Below are positions 18,643 through 25,842 of a stretch of DNA of 64,000 nucleotides, in pieces; positions within the stretch are counted from its first letter, which is position 1, and every line of letters starts with the position of its first letter. Below the pieces are notes generated by a model that worked only from the letters and a program-made list of their open reading frames with translations, was not told the origin of the DNA and searched no databases. Made by a program: the position numbers and the translations under genes. This DNA comes from Bog-532 sp963732345 (GTDB taxonomy: Bacteria > Actinomycetota > Actinomycetes > Streptosporangiales > Streptosporangiaceae), in assembly GCA_963732345.1 (NCBI GenBank), contig CAVSZI010000018.1:372001-436000 (forward strand), given 5' to 3'.

Positions 18643-19091
18643 CCGAGAACATGACCACTCAGCACGAGAGCGCGACCGCCGGGGCGACCCCAGTGGAGAC
18701 AGCAGGGGAGACTGCGCCGGACGGCCGGGCGGAGGAAAGCGCCGCCCAGGAAAACGCCGCGGCGGCCGGTCCCCCGGCCACCACCCAGGAAACCGAGGAC
18801 GTGCTTGAGGCGCTCCGTGACGTGGTGGACCCGGAACTCGGGATCAACGTCGTGGACCTGGGCCTGGTCTACGGGGTCACCCTGGACGCGGAGCGGAACG
18901 CGTCGATCGACATGACGCTGACCAGCGCGGCGTGCCCGCTCACCGACGTGATCGAGGACCAGGCCCGCGAGGCGCTCGAAGGGGTCGTCTCCGACTTCCG
19001 GATCAACTGGGTCTGGCTGCCCCCGTGGGGCCCGGAGCACATCACCGAGGACGGCCGCGAGCAGCTCCGCGCCCTCGGCTTCAACCTCTGA
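18639..19091 (+). CDS. sufT: SufT-like MIP18/DUF59 family protein
   Basis: Fe-S maturation factor of the MIP18 (DUF59) family. 150 aa. A ~50-residue acidic, Ala-rich leader precedes the domain: VVDPELGINVVDLGLVYGV, then TSAACPLTDVIEDQ with the conserved cysteine, and a C-terminal NWVWLPPWGPEHIT. The ATG at 18639 overlaps the sufU stop; a much longer in-frame extension upstream is a shadow of sufU. Last gene of the SUF operon, as in other actinobacteria. Confidence 0.94.
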   Translation: MTENMTTQHESATAGATPVETAGETAPDGRAEESAAQENAAAAGPPATTQETEDVLEALRDVVDPELGINVVDLGLVYGVTLDAERNASIDMTLTSAACPLTDVIEDQAREALEGVVSDFRINWVWLPPWGPEHITEDGREQLRALGFNL

Positions 19092-19110
19092 GGACGCCGC
19101 CCGCTCTGCG

Positions 19111-19890
19111 TCAGGGCCGGTGACACCGCCAGCAGTGGGTCACGTACGGCAGGCTGATCTCCGGCCGCCCGGCCAGCGCCGGATCCGTCTCCGCCAGCAG
19201 TCTCACCCGGTCCAGCAGAACCTGGCGCTCGTCCGGCGGCAGCAGGATGACATAACTGCGCGAGGCCACCATGTCCAGCAGCTCCGCGACGCTGAGATGG
19301 TGGATCCACGGCACGTCGTGCCGCTCCAGCGGTGAGAACGGCGGCCCCACCCGCGGGTGATCGCTCGCGTTCTGGCCGGGCTCGTTGTCCTGGTCGCGGG
19401 TCTCGCCGATGATCCGGCCCAGCTCGGCCACCCAGCCCACGCGCTCGTCCCGCTCGCTCCACACCAGGCCCAGCGTCCCGCCGGGCGACAGCACCCGGGC
19501 GACCTCGGGCACCGCGCGCGCCGGGTCCACCCAGTGCCAGGCCTGCGCGCACAGCGCGGCGTCCACCGATCCGTGGTCGAGCGGGATCTGCTCGGCCGAA
19601 CCGTCCAGAACCCGGGTTCCGGGCAGCACCCGGGCCAGCTCTGCGCGCATGCCGGGCGACGGCTCCACCGCCACCACGTCCAGGCCGCGGGCCACCAGCC
19701 GCCGGGTCAGCTTTCCGGTCCCCGCCCCCAGGTCCAGGACGCGGCGGGCCGTGGGCGGCAGCAGCCAGTCCAGCGCCGCGGGCGGGTACGGCGGCCGCCC
19801 GCGCTCGTACAGCGCGGCCGCGTCGCCGAACGCTCTGGCCCGGGCCGCACGCGAGGAGCGATCGTTCACCGGATCGTCGCCATGGAGCAC
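19111..19890 (-). CDS. class I SAM-dependent methyltransferase
   Basis: 259 aa. Rossmann methyltransferase of the Methyltransf_11 type: the SAM motif I is VLDLGAGTGKLTRRL (near residue 50), then VVAVEPSPGMRAEL and the post-motif CAQAWHWVDPARAVPEVARVLSPGG. The AQAWHWVD signature also occurs in the unrelated-locus methyltransferase at 38725, so the two are paralogous. The GTG at 19890 is used; a second in-frame GTG at 19869 is possible. It converges on the SUF operon with a 19-bp gap. The substrate is unknown. Confidence 0.88.
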   Translation of the reverse strand: MLHGDDPVNDRSSRAARARAFGDAAALYERGRPPYPPAALDWLLPPTARRVLDLGAGTGKLTRRLVARGLDVVAVEPSPGMRAELARVLPGTRVLDGSAEQIPLDHGSVDAALCAQAWHWVDPARAVPEVARVLSPGGTLGLVWSERDERVGWVAELGRIIGETRDQDNEPGQNASDHPRVGPPFSPLERHDVPWIHHLSVAELLDMVASRSYVILLPPDERQVLLDRVRLLAETDPALAGRPEISLPYVTHCWRCHRP

Positions 19891-20204
19891 ACCGAGAGCC
19901 TAGCCGGGCACGCCCCCGGCGCGCGCGGACCGGCCCGCTCGGCTGACGGCCCCGCTCAGCCGCCGCCGGAGTCAGCTGCCGTCCGAGCGGTCCTCGATGA
20001 GGGCGGGCAGTGGGCGCCACACCTCCTGGGCGCGAGCGCCCGGTGGCGTGGCCCGGATGGTCAGCTCGGATCGCGGCGGCTTACGCCGCCTCGCAAGACG
20101 GAGTTGCCCTAAACCGGATTGCCGGGCACGGGGTTCGGCTCGGGGGCAGGACGATGGTCTGTCCCGGGACGCGTTGCCGGCGTGTCCCAGGACAGACGCG
20201 CTGG
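19891..20204. other. intergenic region with decayed coding traces
   Basis: 314 bp without a recognisable gene. On the minus strand a coding-looking C-terminal stretch (AQEVWRPLPALIEDRSDGS then TGA at 19972-19974) has no start or known domain and may be a gene remnant. The right end carries the hairpin at 20157-20197. Confidence 0.35.
20157..20197 (-). terminator. long hairpin downstream of csbD
   Basis: Inverted repeat with 17-nt arms (15 Watson-Crick matches, one likely G-U pair) around a 7-nt loop, starting 7 nt after the csbD stop on the minus strand. No U-tract follows, which is usual for many actinobacterial terminators. Confidence 0.55.
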
Positions 20205-20378
20205 CTACTTCTTGAAAGCGTCCTTGACTTTCTCGCCGGCCTGCTTGAGGCTGCCTTTGGCCTGATCGCCGCGGCCTTCGGCTTCGAGGGACTCATCGCC
20301 GGTGGCTTTCCCGAGTCCTTCCTTCACTTTGCCCTTAGCCTGCTCGGCGGTGTTCTTGACCTTGTCCTCTGCACTCAT
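20205..20378 (-). CDS. CsbD family stress-response protein
   Basis: 57 aa, highly charged and helical: MSAEDKVKNTAEQAKGKVKEG ... GDQAKGSLKQAGEKVKDAFKK. This is the small CsbD-like stress protein family, whose biochemical role is unclear. The ATG at 20378 was chosen over an upstream one because it begins the conserved domain and has an AGAGG element upstream. A hairpin follows the gene. Confidence 0.88.
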   Translation of the reverse strand: MSAEDKVKNTAEQAKGKVKEGLGKATGDESLEAEGRGDQAKGSLKQAGEKVKDAFKK

Positions 20379-20544
20379 CCTGCTGCCTCTTTCTTTCGCT
20401 GGTGATACCGGACGCCTCTGCTGAGGCAACGCGGGTGACACATTCGGTGGTTATGTCAGATCCAGGGGCCGACGGGGCTGCCGGTGAGAACGGTGTGCGC
20501 GCGCCGGGCAAAGCCCGGGCCGGGCGTTAACGGCACGGCGATGC

Positions 20545-21078
20545 TCATGGCCGGCTTTCGTTGGTGGCTGGTCCTGCCGGGGCGGGCACGCTGGCGGGAG
20601 CCTCGGGGCCGGTCGGCGGCTGGGGCTGGGGGGCTGCGGCTTGCCGGGTGGCGCTCCGGCGCCAGGACAGGCGGGACCAGCCCGGCCGGCCGCCATTGCG
20701 CGAGCCGCCGCCCGCAGTGTCGCTGCCGAGCGCGCTCGCGGTGTAGGTGCGGGCGGTGTCGCGCTGGCCAAGCAGGTTGTCACGGTCCGAGCTGACCGCG
20801 GCCGTCTCGCGGCGGGATTGCTGGAGCCCGCGGCGGGCCTCGCGGCCGCGGCGGGAGGTGCGGCGGGCCCCGGCCAGCAGCAGGCTCAGCCCGAGCATTC
20901 CGAGCGCGCCGATCACTAGGCCGTACAGGAACAGCGTCCCGGTCAACCCGGTCACGTGGTAGCCGAACACGGCGAATCCGTGCGTCAGCGCATGCGCGTG
21001 GCCGCCGTTGGCTAGCACGCCGGCCACGCCCGCGACCACGGCGGCGACCAGGATGACAAGCCCGACGATGATGATCAT
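20545..21078 (-). CDS. small membrane protein with basic cytoplasmic tail, TetR-associated
   Basis: 177 aa, not assigned to a family. Residues 1-24 form a membrane helix (MIIIVGLVILVAAVVAGVAGVLANGG region) and residues ~40-70 a second one (GLTGTLFLYGLVIGALGMLGLSLLLAG). A strongly basic stretch (ARRTSRRGREARRGLQQSRR) and a Pro/Ala-rich tail follow. It is transcribed divergently from the TetR gene. A good -35 (TTGACA) with a 17-bp spacer to TTAACT lies upstream, overlapped by palindromes, so it is likely the TetR target. Function unknown. Confidence 0.7.
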   Translation of the reverse strand: MIIIVGLVILVAAVVAGVAGVLANGGHAHALTHGFAVFGYHVTGLTGTLFLYGLVIGALGMLGLSLLLAGARRTSRRGREARRGLQQSRRETAAVSSDRDNLLGQRDTARTYTASALGSDTAGGGSRNGGRPGWSRLSWRRSATRQAAAPQPQPPTGPEAPASVPAPAGPATNESRP

Positions 21079-21099
21079 GAGATACTCCCAGAAACTACG

Positions 21100-21164
21100 C
21101 TGTAGTCCTACAGTTAACGCCTCTTATGGAATGCTGTCAACATAGTTGACCTACAGTGTTAACG
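21100..21164. promoter_or_regulatory. divergent promoter and TetR operator candidates
   Basis: Two palindromes lie between the divergent genes: CTGTAG-TC-CTACAG (21100-21113) and GTCAAC-ATA-GTTGAC (21136-21150). On the minus strand TTGACA (21140-21135), a 17-bp spacer and TTAACT (21117-21112) form a promoter for the membrane gene. One palindrome covers the -35 and the other the start region, the usual layout for repression. CCTACAGT(GT)TAACG also occurs twice as a direct repeat (21107, 21150). Confidence 0.65.
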
Positions 21165-21204
21165 ACGCACAGACCCCCGGCCACAGGAGAAAGGTGCTAG
21201 GACA

Positions 21205-21946
21205 ATGACCCCATCGCCGGACGACCTTCCCGCCGGTGACGCCGCGAACCGGAACGGCAAGATCACCCGGGATGTGGTGCTGGCCGCCGCGCTGGAGCTG
21301 ATCGACCGCGCCGGCGTGGACTCTCTGTCGATGCGCCGCCTCGCGGCTGCCCTGAACCGGGATCCGATGATCCTGTACCGGCATGCGGCGAACAAGGCGG
21401 CCGTGCTCGAACGGGGTCGCCGCGACCGTGCTCGCCCAGCTCACGGTCAACCCGGCCGATCCGGACTGGGCCGGCCAGCTGCGTGCCGTCGCCCGCGGCT
21501 ACCGCCAGCTGGCGCTGGCCCACCCGCACGTGGTGCCGCTGCTGGTCACCCGGCCGCTAGCTACCCCGCTCGCGCTGCGGCCCCGCGGCACGCTGCGCCC
21601 GCTCGAGGACGTCCTGTCCCTGCTGACCCGGGCCGGCTTCAGCGGGCCCGACGCCCTGCACATCTACCGGGCCCTGTTCGGCTTCCTGCACGGCCATGTC
21701 CTCGACGAGCTGCAGGAACTCGTCGACAACCCGGACGAGACCGACGACCTGCTGCGGCTTGGCCTGCACCGGCTCCCGATCACAGATTTCCCCCTGCTGC
21801 GCAGCCTGGCCCCGGTCCTGGCCGCCTACGACGGCGCCGCCGAACTCGAACGCGGCCTCGACATCCTGCTGGACGGCCTGGCCGCCACACTGACCCCCAG
21901 CCGACCTGACCGCCCCGCATGCGGGGAGAACGCCCCGCTGAGGTGA
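21205..21946 (+). pseudogene. TetR family regulator with tetracycline-repressor-like C domain, one-base frameshift
   Basis: The N-terminal frame (from 21205) encodes the TetR helix-turn-helix: ITRDVVLAAALELIDRAGVDSLSMRRLAAALNRDPMILYRH. After NKAAVLE it runs into junk, while the family C-terminal domain continues in the next frame (GVAATVLAQLTVNPADPDWAGQLRAVARGYRQLA ...) to 21946. Deleting the C near 21412 gives a continuous ~246-residue TetR_C-type repressor. It is divergent from the membrane protein gene and its palindromic operators. Either a sequencing error or a recently inactivated repressor, in which case the target would be constitutive. Confidence 0.85.
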
Positions 21947-22094
21947 CGGAGCTCGCACCCGTCTTCGACGCAGACGGCCCTAATGGGCTGCGCTGGTCGC
22001 GCCGGGCGCGGGTCGAGGCATGCCGCTACGTCTACGATTCCGCTACGTTGCCGCTCAGGACAAAAAGGTCCAGAACACCCCTGGGAGCAGTGAA

Positions 22095-23627
22095 GTGAGC
22101 GCAAGTGCCGAGCATCCGACCCCGCTCAGCAACGCCACCCTGGCCTCCCTGCCAAAAGGGGTCCCGGGGCCGGCGTATGACCGCGGCCGGGTCAGTGTCG
22201 GCATCGTGCACGTCGGGGTTGGCGGGTTCCACCGGGCTCACCAGGCGATGTACCTCGACCGGTTGATGAACCAGGGACAGGCACTTAGCTGGGGTATCTG
22301 CGGGGTGGGGGTCATGCCGGCCGACCAGCGGATGAAGGAGGCGCTGAGTGCGCAGGACGGCTTGTACACCCTCGTGGTGAAGAACCCGGACGGCACCATC
22401 GAACCGACCGTCATCGGCTCGATCATCGAGTACCTCCTCGCCTCCGACGACCCCGGGGCTGTCATCGAAAGGATGGCCGACCCGAAGGTCCAGATCGCTT
22501 CCCTGACGGTCACCGAGGGCGGGTACAACTTCAACGCGCTCAGCGGACAGTTCGACCAGGCCAACCCCGACGTCCGTCACGACCTGCAGCCCGGAGCCGC
22601 ACCGAAGACCTCGTTCGGTCTCATCACCGAAGCACTCGACCGTCGCCGGCAGCGCGGGATTGCGCCGTTCACGATCATGTCGTGTGACAACATCCCGGGC
22701 AACGGGGACGCCGCCCGGCGCAGCTTCGCAGCGTTCGCCACCCTGCGCAGCCCCGAGCTGGGCGCCTTCGTCAGGAAGGAGATTCACTTTCCCAACTCGA
22801 TGGTCGACCGCATCACTCCGGTCACCACCGACGACGACCGCGCCCAGCTGACCGAGAAATTCGGGATCGAGGACCGGTGGCCGGTGGTGTGTGAGCCGTT
22901 CATGCAGTGGGTACTCCAGGACAGCTTCGCCGGCGACCGGCCTCCTCTGGAGGTGGTCGGCGTACAGGTCGTCAGTGACGTGGAGCCGTACGAGCTGATG
23001 AAGCTGCGGCTGCTCAACGCCAGCCACCAGGCACTGTGCTACTTCGGCTATCTGGCCGGCTACCGCCTCGTGCACGACGTATGCCAAGACCCGCTGTTCG
23101 CCCGGTTCCTGCTTGCCTACATGGACCGCGAGGCCACACCCACCCTGAAACCGGTCCCGGGTATCGACCTCGACCACTACAAGCACAACCTGATCCAGCG
23201 CTTCTCTAGCCCGGCCGTTCGCGACACGGTGGCGCGGCTCTGCGCCGAAGCTTCCGACCGCATACCCAAATTTCTGCTGCCCGTCATCCGCGAAAACCTG
23301 GCTCGCGGTGGTCACATCACCCTGTCCGCCGCGGTGGTGGCGAGCTGGGCGCGCTACGCCGAGGGTGTGGACGACCAGGGCGAGCCGATCGAGATCGTCG
23401 ACCAGCTCAAGGAGCCACTGACCGCCAGCGCACGCCGCCAGCGTGAGGACCCGGTGGCCTTCATCGCCAACCGCGACGTGTTCGGCGACCTTGTCGATGA
23501 CGAGAGGTTCACGGGCACTTACATCTCCACCCTCAACTCGCTGCACTCCCTGGGGGGCCGCGCCACGCTGGAAGCCCTCATGGAGCAGCTGCCCGGGGAA
23601 AGTGCCGGCGCGGCTGAGGTGCGGTAG
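22095..23627 (+). CDS. mannitol 2-dehydrogenase-type long-chain polyol dehydrogenase
   Basis: 510 aa polyol-specific long-chain dehydrogenase that oxidises mannitol or a similar polyol to a ketose with NAD+. The N-terminal NAD site is GIVHVGVGGFHRAHQAMYLD. The catalytic region KLRLLNASHQALCYFGYLAG carries the conserved K...N..H triad, and CDNIPGNGDAARRS is typical. The GTG at 22095 has GGGAG at ~9 nt and gives the normal length. No sugar transporter or kinase is adjacent, so its pathway partners lie elsewhere. Mannitol, arabitol or sorbitol specificity cannot be decided here. Confidence 0.9.
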   Translation: MSASAEHPTPLSNATLASLPKGVPGPAYDRGRVSVGIVHVGVGGFHRAHQAMYLDRLMNQGQALSWGICGVGVMPADQRMKEALSAQDGLYTLVVKNPDGTIEPTVIGSIIEYLLASDDPGAVIERMADPKVQIASLTVTEGGYNFNALSGQFDQANPDVRHDLQPGAAPKTSFGLITEALDRRRQRGIAPFTIMSCDNIPGNGDAARRSFAAFATLRSPELGAFVRKEIHFPNSMVDRITPVTTDDDRAQLTEKFGIEDRWPVVCEPFMQWVLQDSFAGDRPPLEVVGVQVVSDVEPYELMKLRLLNASHQALCYFGYLAGYRLVHDVCQDPLFARFLLAYMDREATPTLKPVPGIDLDHYKHNLIQRFSSPAVRDTVARLCAEASDRIPKFLLPVIRENLARGGHITLSAAVVASWARYAEGVDDQGEPIEIVDQLKEPLTASARRQREDPVAFIANRDVFGDLVDDERFTGTYISTLNSLHSLGGRATLEALMEQLPGESAGAAEVR

Positions 23628-23651
23628 GAGCAGGCAGCTCTTCGCGGGTGA

Positions 23652-23930
23652 GCCGGGCCTAGCGGTATTCCCTGGATCGGTGATTCCTTCCCGCACCCCC
23701 GGTGGCGGCGCTGGCTGGCCCTGGCGGCGGTTTTCCTGGTGAGCATTTCGGCGCTTGGGCCGGTGATTTCCCGCCTGCACCAGCGCCAGGAGGAACTCAC
23801 CGTGGGCGCGGCCGCCTGCGTGCCCGACACGGAACCCATGACCTGTCGCCACGGCGCCCTGACCTCGTCGGACAAGAAAGCAGTGTCCCGGATGCCGCCG
23901 TCAGGAGCCGGCCGTCATCTCGTAGACGGT
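23652..23930 (+). other. coding-like remnant with a membrane anchor
   Basis: After a stop near 23651 one plus-strand frame reads RWRRWLALAAVFLVSISALGP, a plausible signal anchor, then VISRLHQRQEELTVGAAACVPDTEP and a Lys/Ser-rich stretch. The frame then continues antisense to the neighbouring methyltransferase. No ATG with ribosome-binding site precedes the anchor; the first GTG (23739) falls inside it. It may be a broken gene. No family recognised. Confidence 0.3.
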
Positions 23931-24569
23931 CGCCCGTTTCACGGTCATCCCCTCCAGCGCCACCGTGACCGGAATCTCAAAGCTCGCGATCGGGCTGAGC
24001 CCGGCGGTGCGCAGGAACGCGCGGCCCGGATCACCGACGAGCACCCGGGTGCCACCCGCGTGGGCACGCCGCAGGAACGCCAGGATCCTCCTCGCCAGAT
24101 CCTTCTCGTAGAAGGCGTCGGCGCACACCACGACGTCGGCGCCGTCCGCGTCTCCGTCCAGCAGGTCGGCGAGGACCGGCGTGACGCGCACGCCGTTGGC
24201 CGCCGCGTTGACCGAGATCGCGCGGACCGCGATCTCGTCCACGTCCGCGGCTACCACGCTGAGCGCCCCGCTGCGGGCCGCCGCGATCGCGACCAGGCCC
24301 GAGCCGGAGGCGACGTCAAGCACCCTCATCCCGGTCACCAGGGCCGGATGATCGAGCAGGTATCGGGCCAGCGCCTGGCCGCCGGCCCACGGGAACGCCC
24401 AGAACGGCGGGGGCAGGCTCACCTGCCCGGCCTCCTTCTCCAGCTGCTCCCAGACGGTGAACGGGTCATCGGCCTGCTGCAGCCGGATCTCGGGTACATA
24501 GGGCACCCTGGTCAGCCGGGTGGTAGCGGCAATGATGCGGCGGTCCGGCCGGCCCGCGGCTGCACTCAT
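23901..24569 (-). CDS. class I methyltransferase, nicotinamide-N-methylase / ETFB-lysine MTase-like
   Basis: 222 aa SAM-dependent methyltransferase of the METTL20 / predicted nicotinamide N-methyase type. The N-terminal FTVWEQLEKEAGQVSLPPPFWAFPWAGGQALARYLLDHP is diagnostic, followed by the SAM motif VLDVASGSGLVAIAAARSGA, VVAADVDEIAVRAISVNAAANG and VVVCADAFYEKDLARRIL. Proteins of this group methylate protein lysines or small amines; the substrate here is not known. ATG start at 24569; divergent from acVLRF1 with ~115 bp between. Confidence 0.85.
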   Translation of the reverse strand: MSAAAGRPDRRIIAATTRLTRVPYVPEIRLQQADDPFTVWEQLEKEAGQVSLPPPFWAFPWAGGQALARYLLDHPALVTGMRVLDVASGSGLVAIAAARSGALSVVAADVDEIAVRAISVNAAANGVRVTPVLADLLDGDADGADVVVCADAFYEKDLARRILAFLRRAHAGGTRVLVGDPGRAFLRTAGLSPIASFEIPVTVALEGMTVKRATVYEMTAGS

Positions 24570-24684
24570 GCCAGGCGACGATACTGGCCCAGCGACCCCG
24601 GATGTCGTCCCCCGGGCCAGCGCCGCGCTAGCCCCAATGCCGGGGCTTCATACTACGGATAGCAAATTCTAGAGGCGGTGCGTA

Positions 24685-25728
24685 GTGGGGAATCCGGCGG
24701 CGGGCGGTGGCCGGTGGGTCGAGGTCGCCCCCGAGCGCTTCGCCACGTGGGTTGGCAATTTCGGCGAACGCCATGGTCAGCTGGCCGCGAAGGCTAGCCC
24801 GGCCGTCCTCACGCTGACCGCCGCCGACGGTTCGATCGCTGAATGTCACGTTCCGTTCCCGCCGATGACATCCCTCGTGGCGCCGTGCCGGCCGGCCGCA
24901 GGGGTGCCGGGGGAGCCGCCCGGCCCGGGGGAGCCGCCCGGCCCGGAGCAGGCGCCTGGCTCCGGCGAAGCCGTCTGCGCCGGAACGCTCATCGCCGGCG
25001 TCGCCGCGCACGCCACCGCTCCCCGCACCGCGGCCGTTCTGCTCGTCCGGCTCGGCGGTTACGCGGCGGGAGTTTTCGCCGGATCACCGCCGGAACTTGT
25101 CGCGTCCAAAACCGGCAGCCGGCTGGTCCACGGGCGCAGCGCGGCGGGGGGCTGGTCGCAGCATCGCTTCGCCCGCCGCCGGGAGAAGCAGGCCGCGGAG
25201 GCGCTGGATGCCGCCGCGGCTGCCGCGGTCCGGGTGTTCGGCCCCTACCAGGGCGAACTTGATGCGGTCGTGCTGGGCGGGGACCGGCGGACCGTAGCCA
25301 GCCTGCGCGATGACCCGCGCGTCCGGCCCTACCTGACCCTCGCGACCGACCGGTTCCTGACCGTCCCGGACCCGCGGCTGGCAATCCTGCGGGACAGCCC
25401 GCGGCTGTTCCGCGCGATCCGCATTAGGTTTACCGAAGCCCCGAGTGCGCCCCAGCAGGTGCCACCCGAACGCCATCGCGGGTTCCCGCGAGGCGCTCAT
25501 ACCGGCCCAGCGAACCGGGCCTCCGGCCCGGTGAGCGGCTGGTGTGTCGGCGAAGTGCCACCGCGGGGCGCGGAGCGCATTCGGGGGGTTCCGGCGAGGC
25601 GCTCATACCGGCCCAGCGAACCGGGCCTCCGGCCCGGTGAGCGGCTGGTGTGTCGGCGAAGTGCCACCGCGGGGCGCGGAGCGCATTCGGGGGGTTCCGG
25701 GGGGTCGCCCCCCGGGCTAACACGGTAG
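24685..25728 (+). CDS. acVLRF1 family peptidyl-tRNA hydrolase with repeat-derived C-terminal tail
   Basis: Actinobacterial Vms1-like release factor (eRF1 superfamily), thought to free nascent chains from tRNA on stalled or split ribosomes. 347 aa. The catalytic loop GGWSQHRFARRREKQ holds the invariant glutamine (Q159) that replaces the GGQ motif. The domain ends near residue 250 (SPRLFRAIRIRFTE). Residues ~268-347 are encoded by two 106-bp copies of a dispersed repeat and look non-native. An internal Pro/Gly insert (residues ~70-95) is also low complexity. The GTG at 24685 has AGAGG at 9 nt. An ABC-F ribosomal ATPase follows on the same strand, hinting at a shared ribosome-rescue role. Confidence 0.82.
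   Translation: MGNPAAGGGRWVEVAPERFATWVGNFGERHGQLAAKASPAVLTLTAADGSIAECHVPFPPMTSLVAPCRPAAGVPGEPPGPGEPPGPEQAPGSGEAVCAGTLIAGVAAHATAPRTAAVLLVRLGGYAAGVFAGSPPELVASKTGSRLVHGRSAAGGWSQHRFARRREKQAAEALDAAAAAAVRVFGPYQGELDAVVLGGDRRTVASLRDDPRVRPYLTLATDRFLTVPDPRLAILRDSPRLFRAIRIRFTEAPSAPQQVPPERHRGFPRGAHTGPANRASGPVSGWCVGEVPPRGAERIRGVPARRSYRPSEPGLRPGERLVCRRSATAGRGAHSGGSGGSPPGLTR
25488..25715. repeat. tandem 106-bp copies of a dispersed palindromic repeat
   Basis: Two essentially identical 106-bp units (25488-25593 and 25594-25699). Each contains ACCGGGCC-TCC-GGCCCGGT and the stretch GAGCGGCTGGTGTGTCGGCG. They end in the hairpin CCGGGGGG-TCG-CCCCCCGG (25697-25715). The same modules in opposite orientation occur at 40501-40745. 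The copies lie inside the 3' end of the acVLRF1 frame. Confidence 0.88.
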
Positions 25729-25731
25729 ACT
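25726..25731 (+). promoter_or_regulatory. -10 box of the ABC-F transcript
   Basis: TAGACT, overlapping the acVLRF1 stop codon, lies 7 nt before a GTG at 25739, the same geometry as other leaderless starts in this window. No -35 hexamer is evident. Confidence 0.5.
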
Positions 25732-25738
25732 TGCGGCC

Positions 25739-25759
25739 GTGTCTCCACTCCTTCCTTAG
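25739..25759 (+). CDS. putative leader peptide ORF (VSPLLP) of the ABC-F gene
   Basis: GTG TCT CCA CTC CTT CCT TAG: six codons, starting 7 nt after the TAGACT box, so it would be translated from the very 5' end of the mRNA. Codons 2-5 contain TCCACTCC (25744-25751), an exact complement of GGAGTGGA in the ABC-F ribosome-binding region. Short Pro/Leu-rich leaders that stall with antibiotic are known to control ABC-F and erm-type genes; here the role is inferred from sequence. Confidence 0.45.
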   Translation: MSPLLP

Positions 25760-25837
25760 GGACAGTCCGCAGGCGGCGACAGACCAGGGCGGCCGCTGCG
25801 GACTGATGGCCCTCGTTGACTGAATAATGGGAGTGGA
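25744..25837 (+). promoter_or_regulatory. predicted translational attenuator of the ABC-F gene
   Basis: Three parts fold around each other. The outer helix pairs 25744-25751 (in the leader ORF) with 25830-25837, giving 8 Watson-Crick pairs, and a G-U pair can extend it. Its 3' strand covers the GGGAG ribosome-binding site (25829-25833) of the ABC-F gene. Inside is a perfect 10-bp stem (CAGTCCGCAG 25763-25772 with CTGCGGACTG 25796-25805). A ribosome stalled on the leader would open the outer helix and free the start site. No U-tract is present, so translational control fits better than termination. Confidence 0.55.
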
Positions 25838-25842
25838 TTTCT

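Noticed and set aside
25806..25823. Second mini-ORF (MALVD) in the ABC-F leader
   Set aside because: ATG follows the hairpin arm with no ribosome-binding site and no complementarity; kept only as a possibility.
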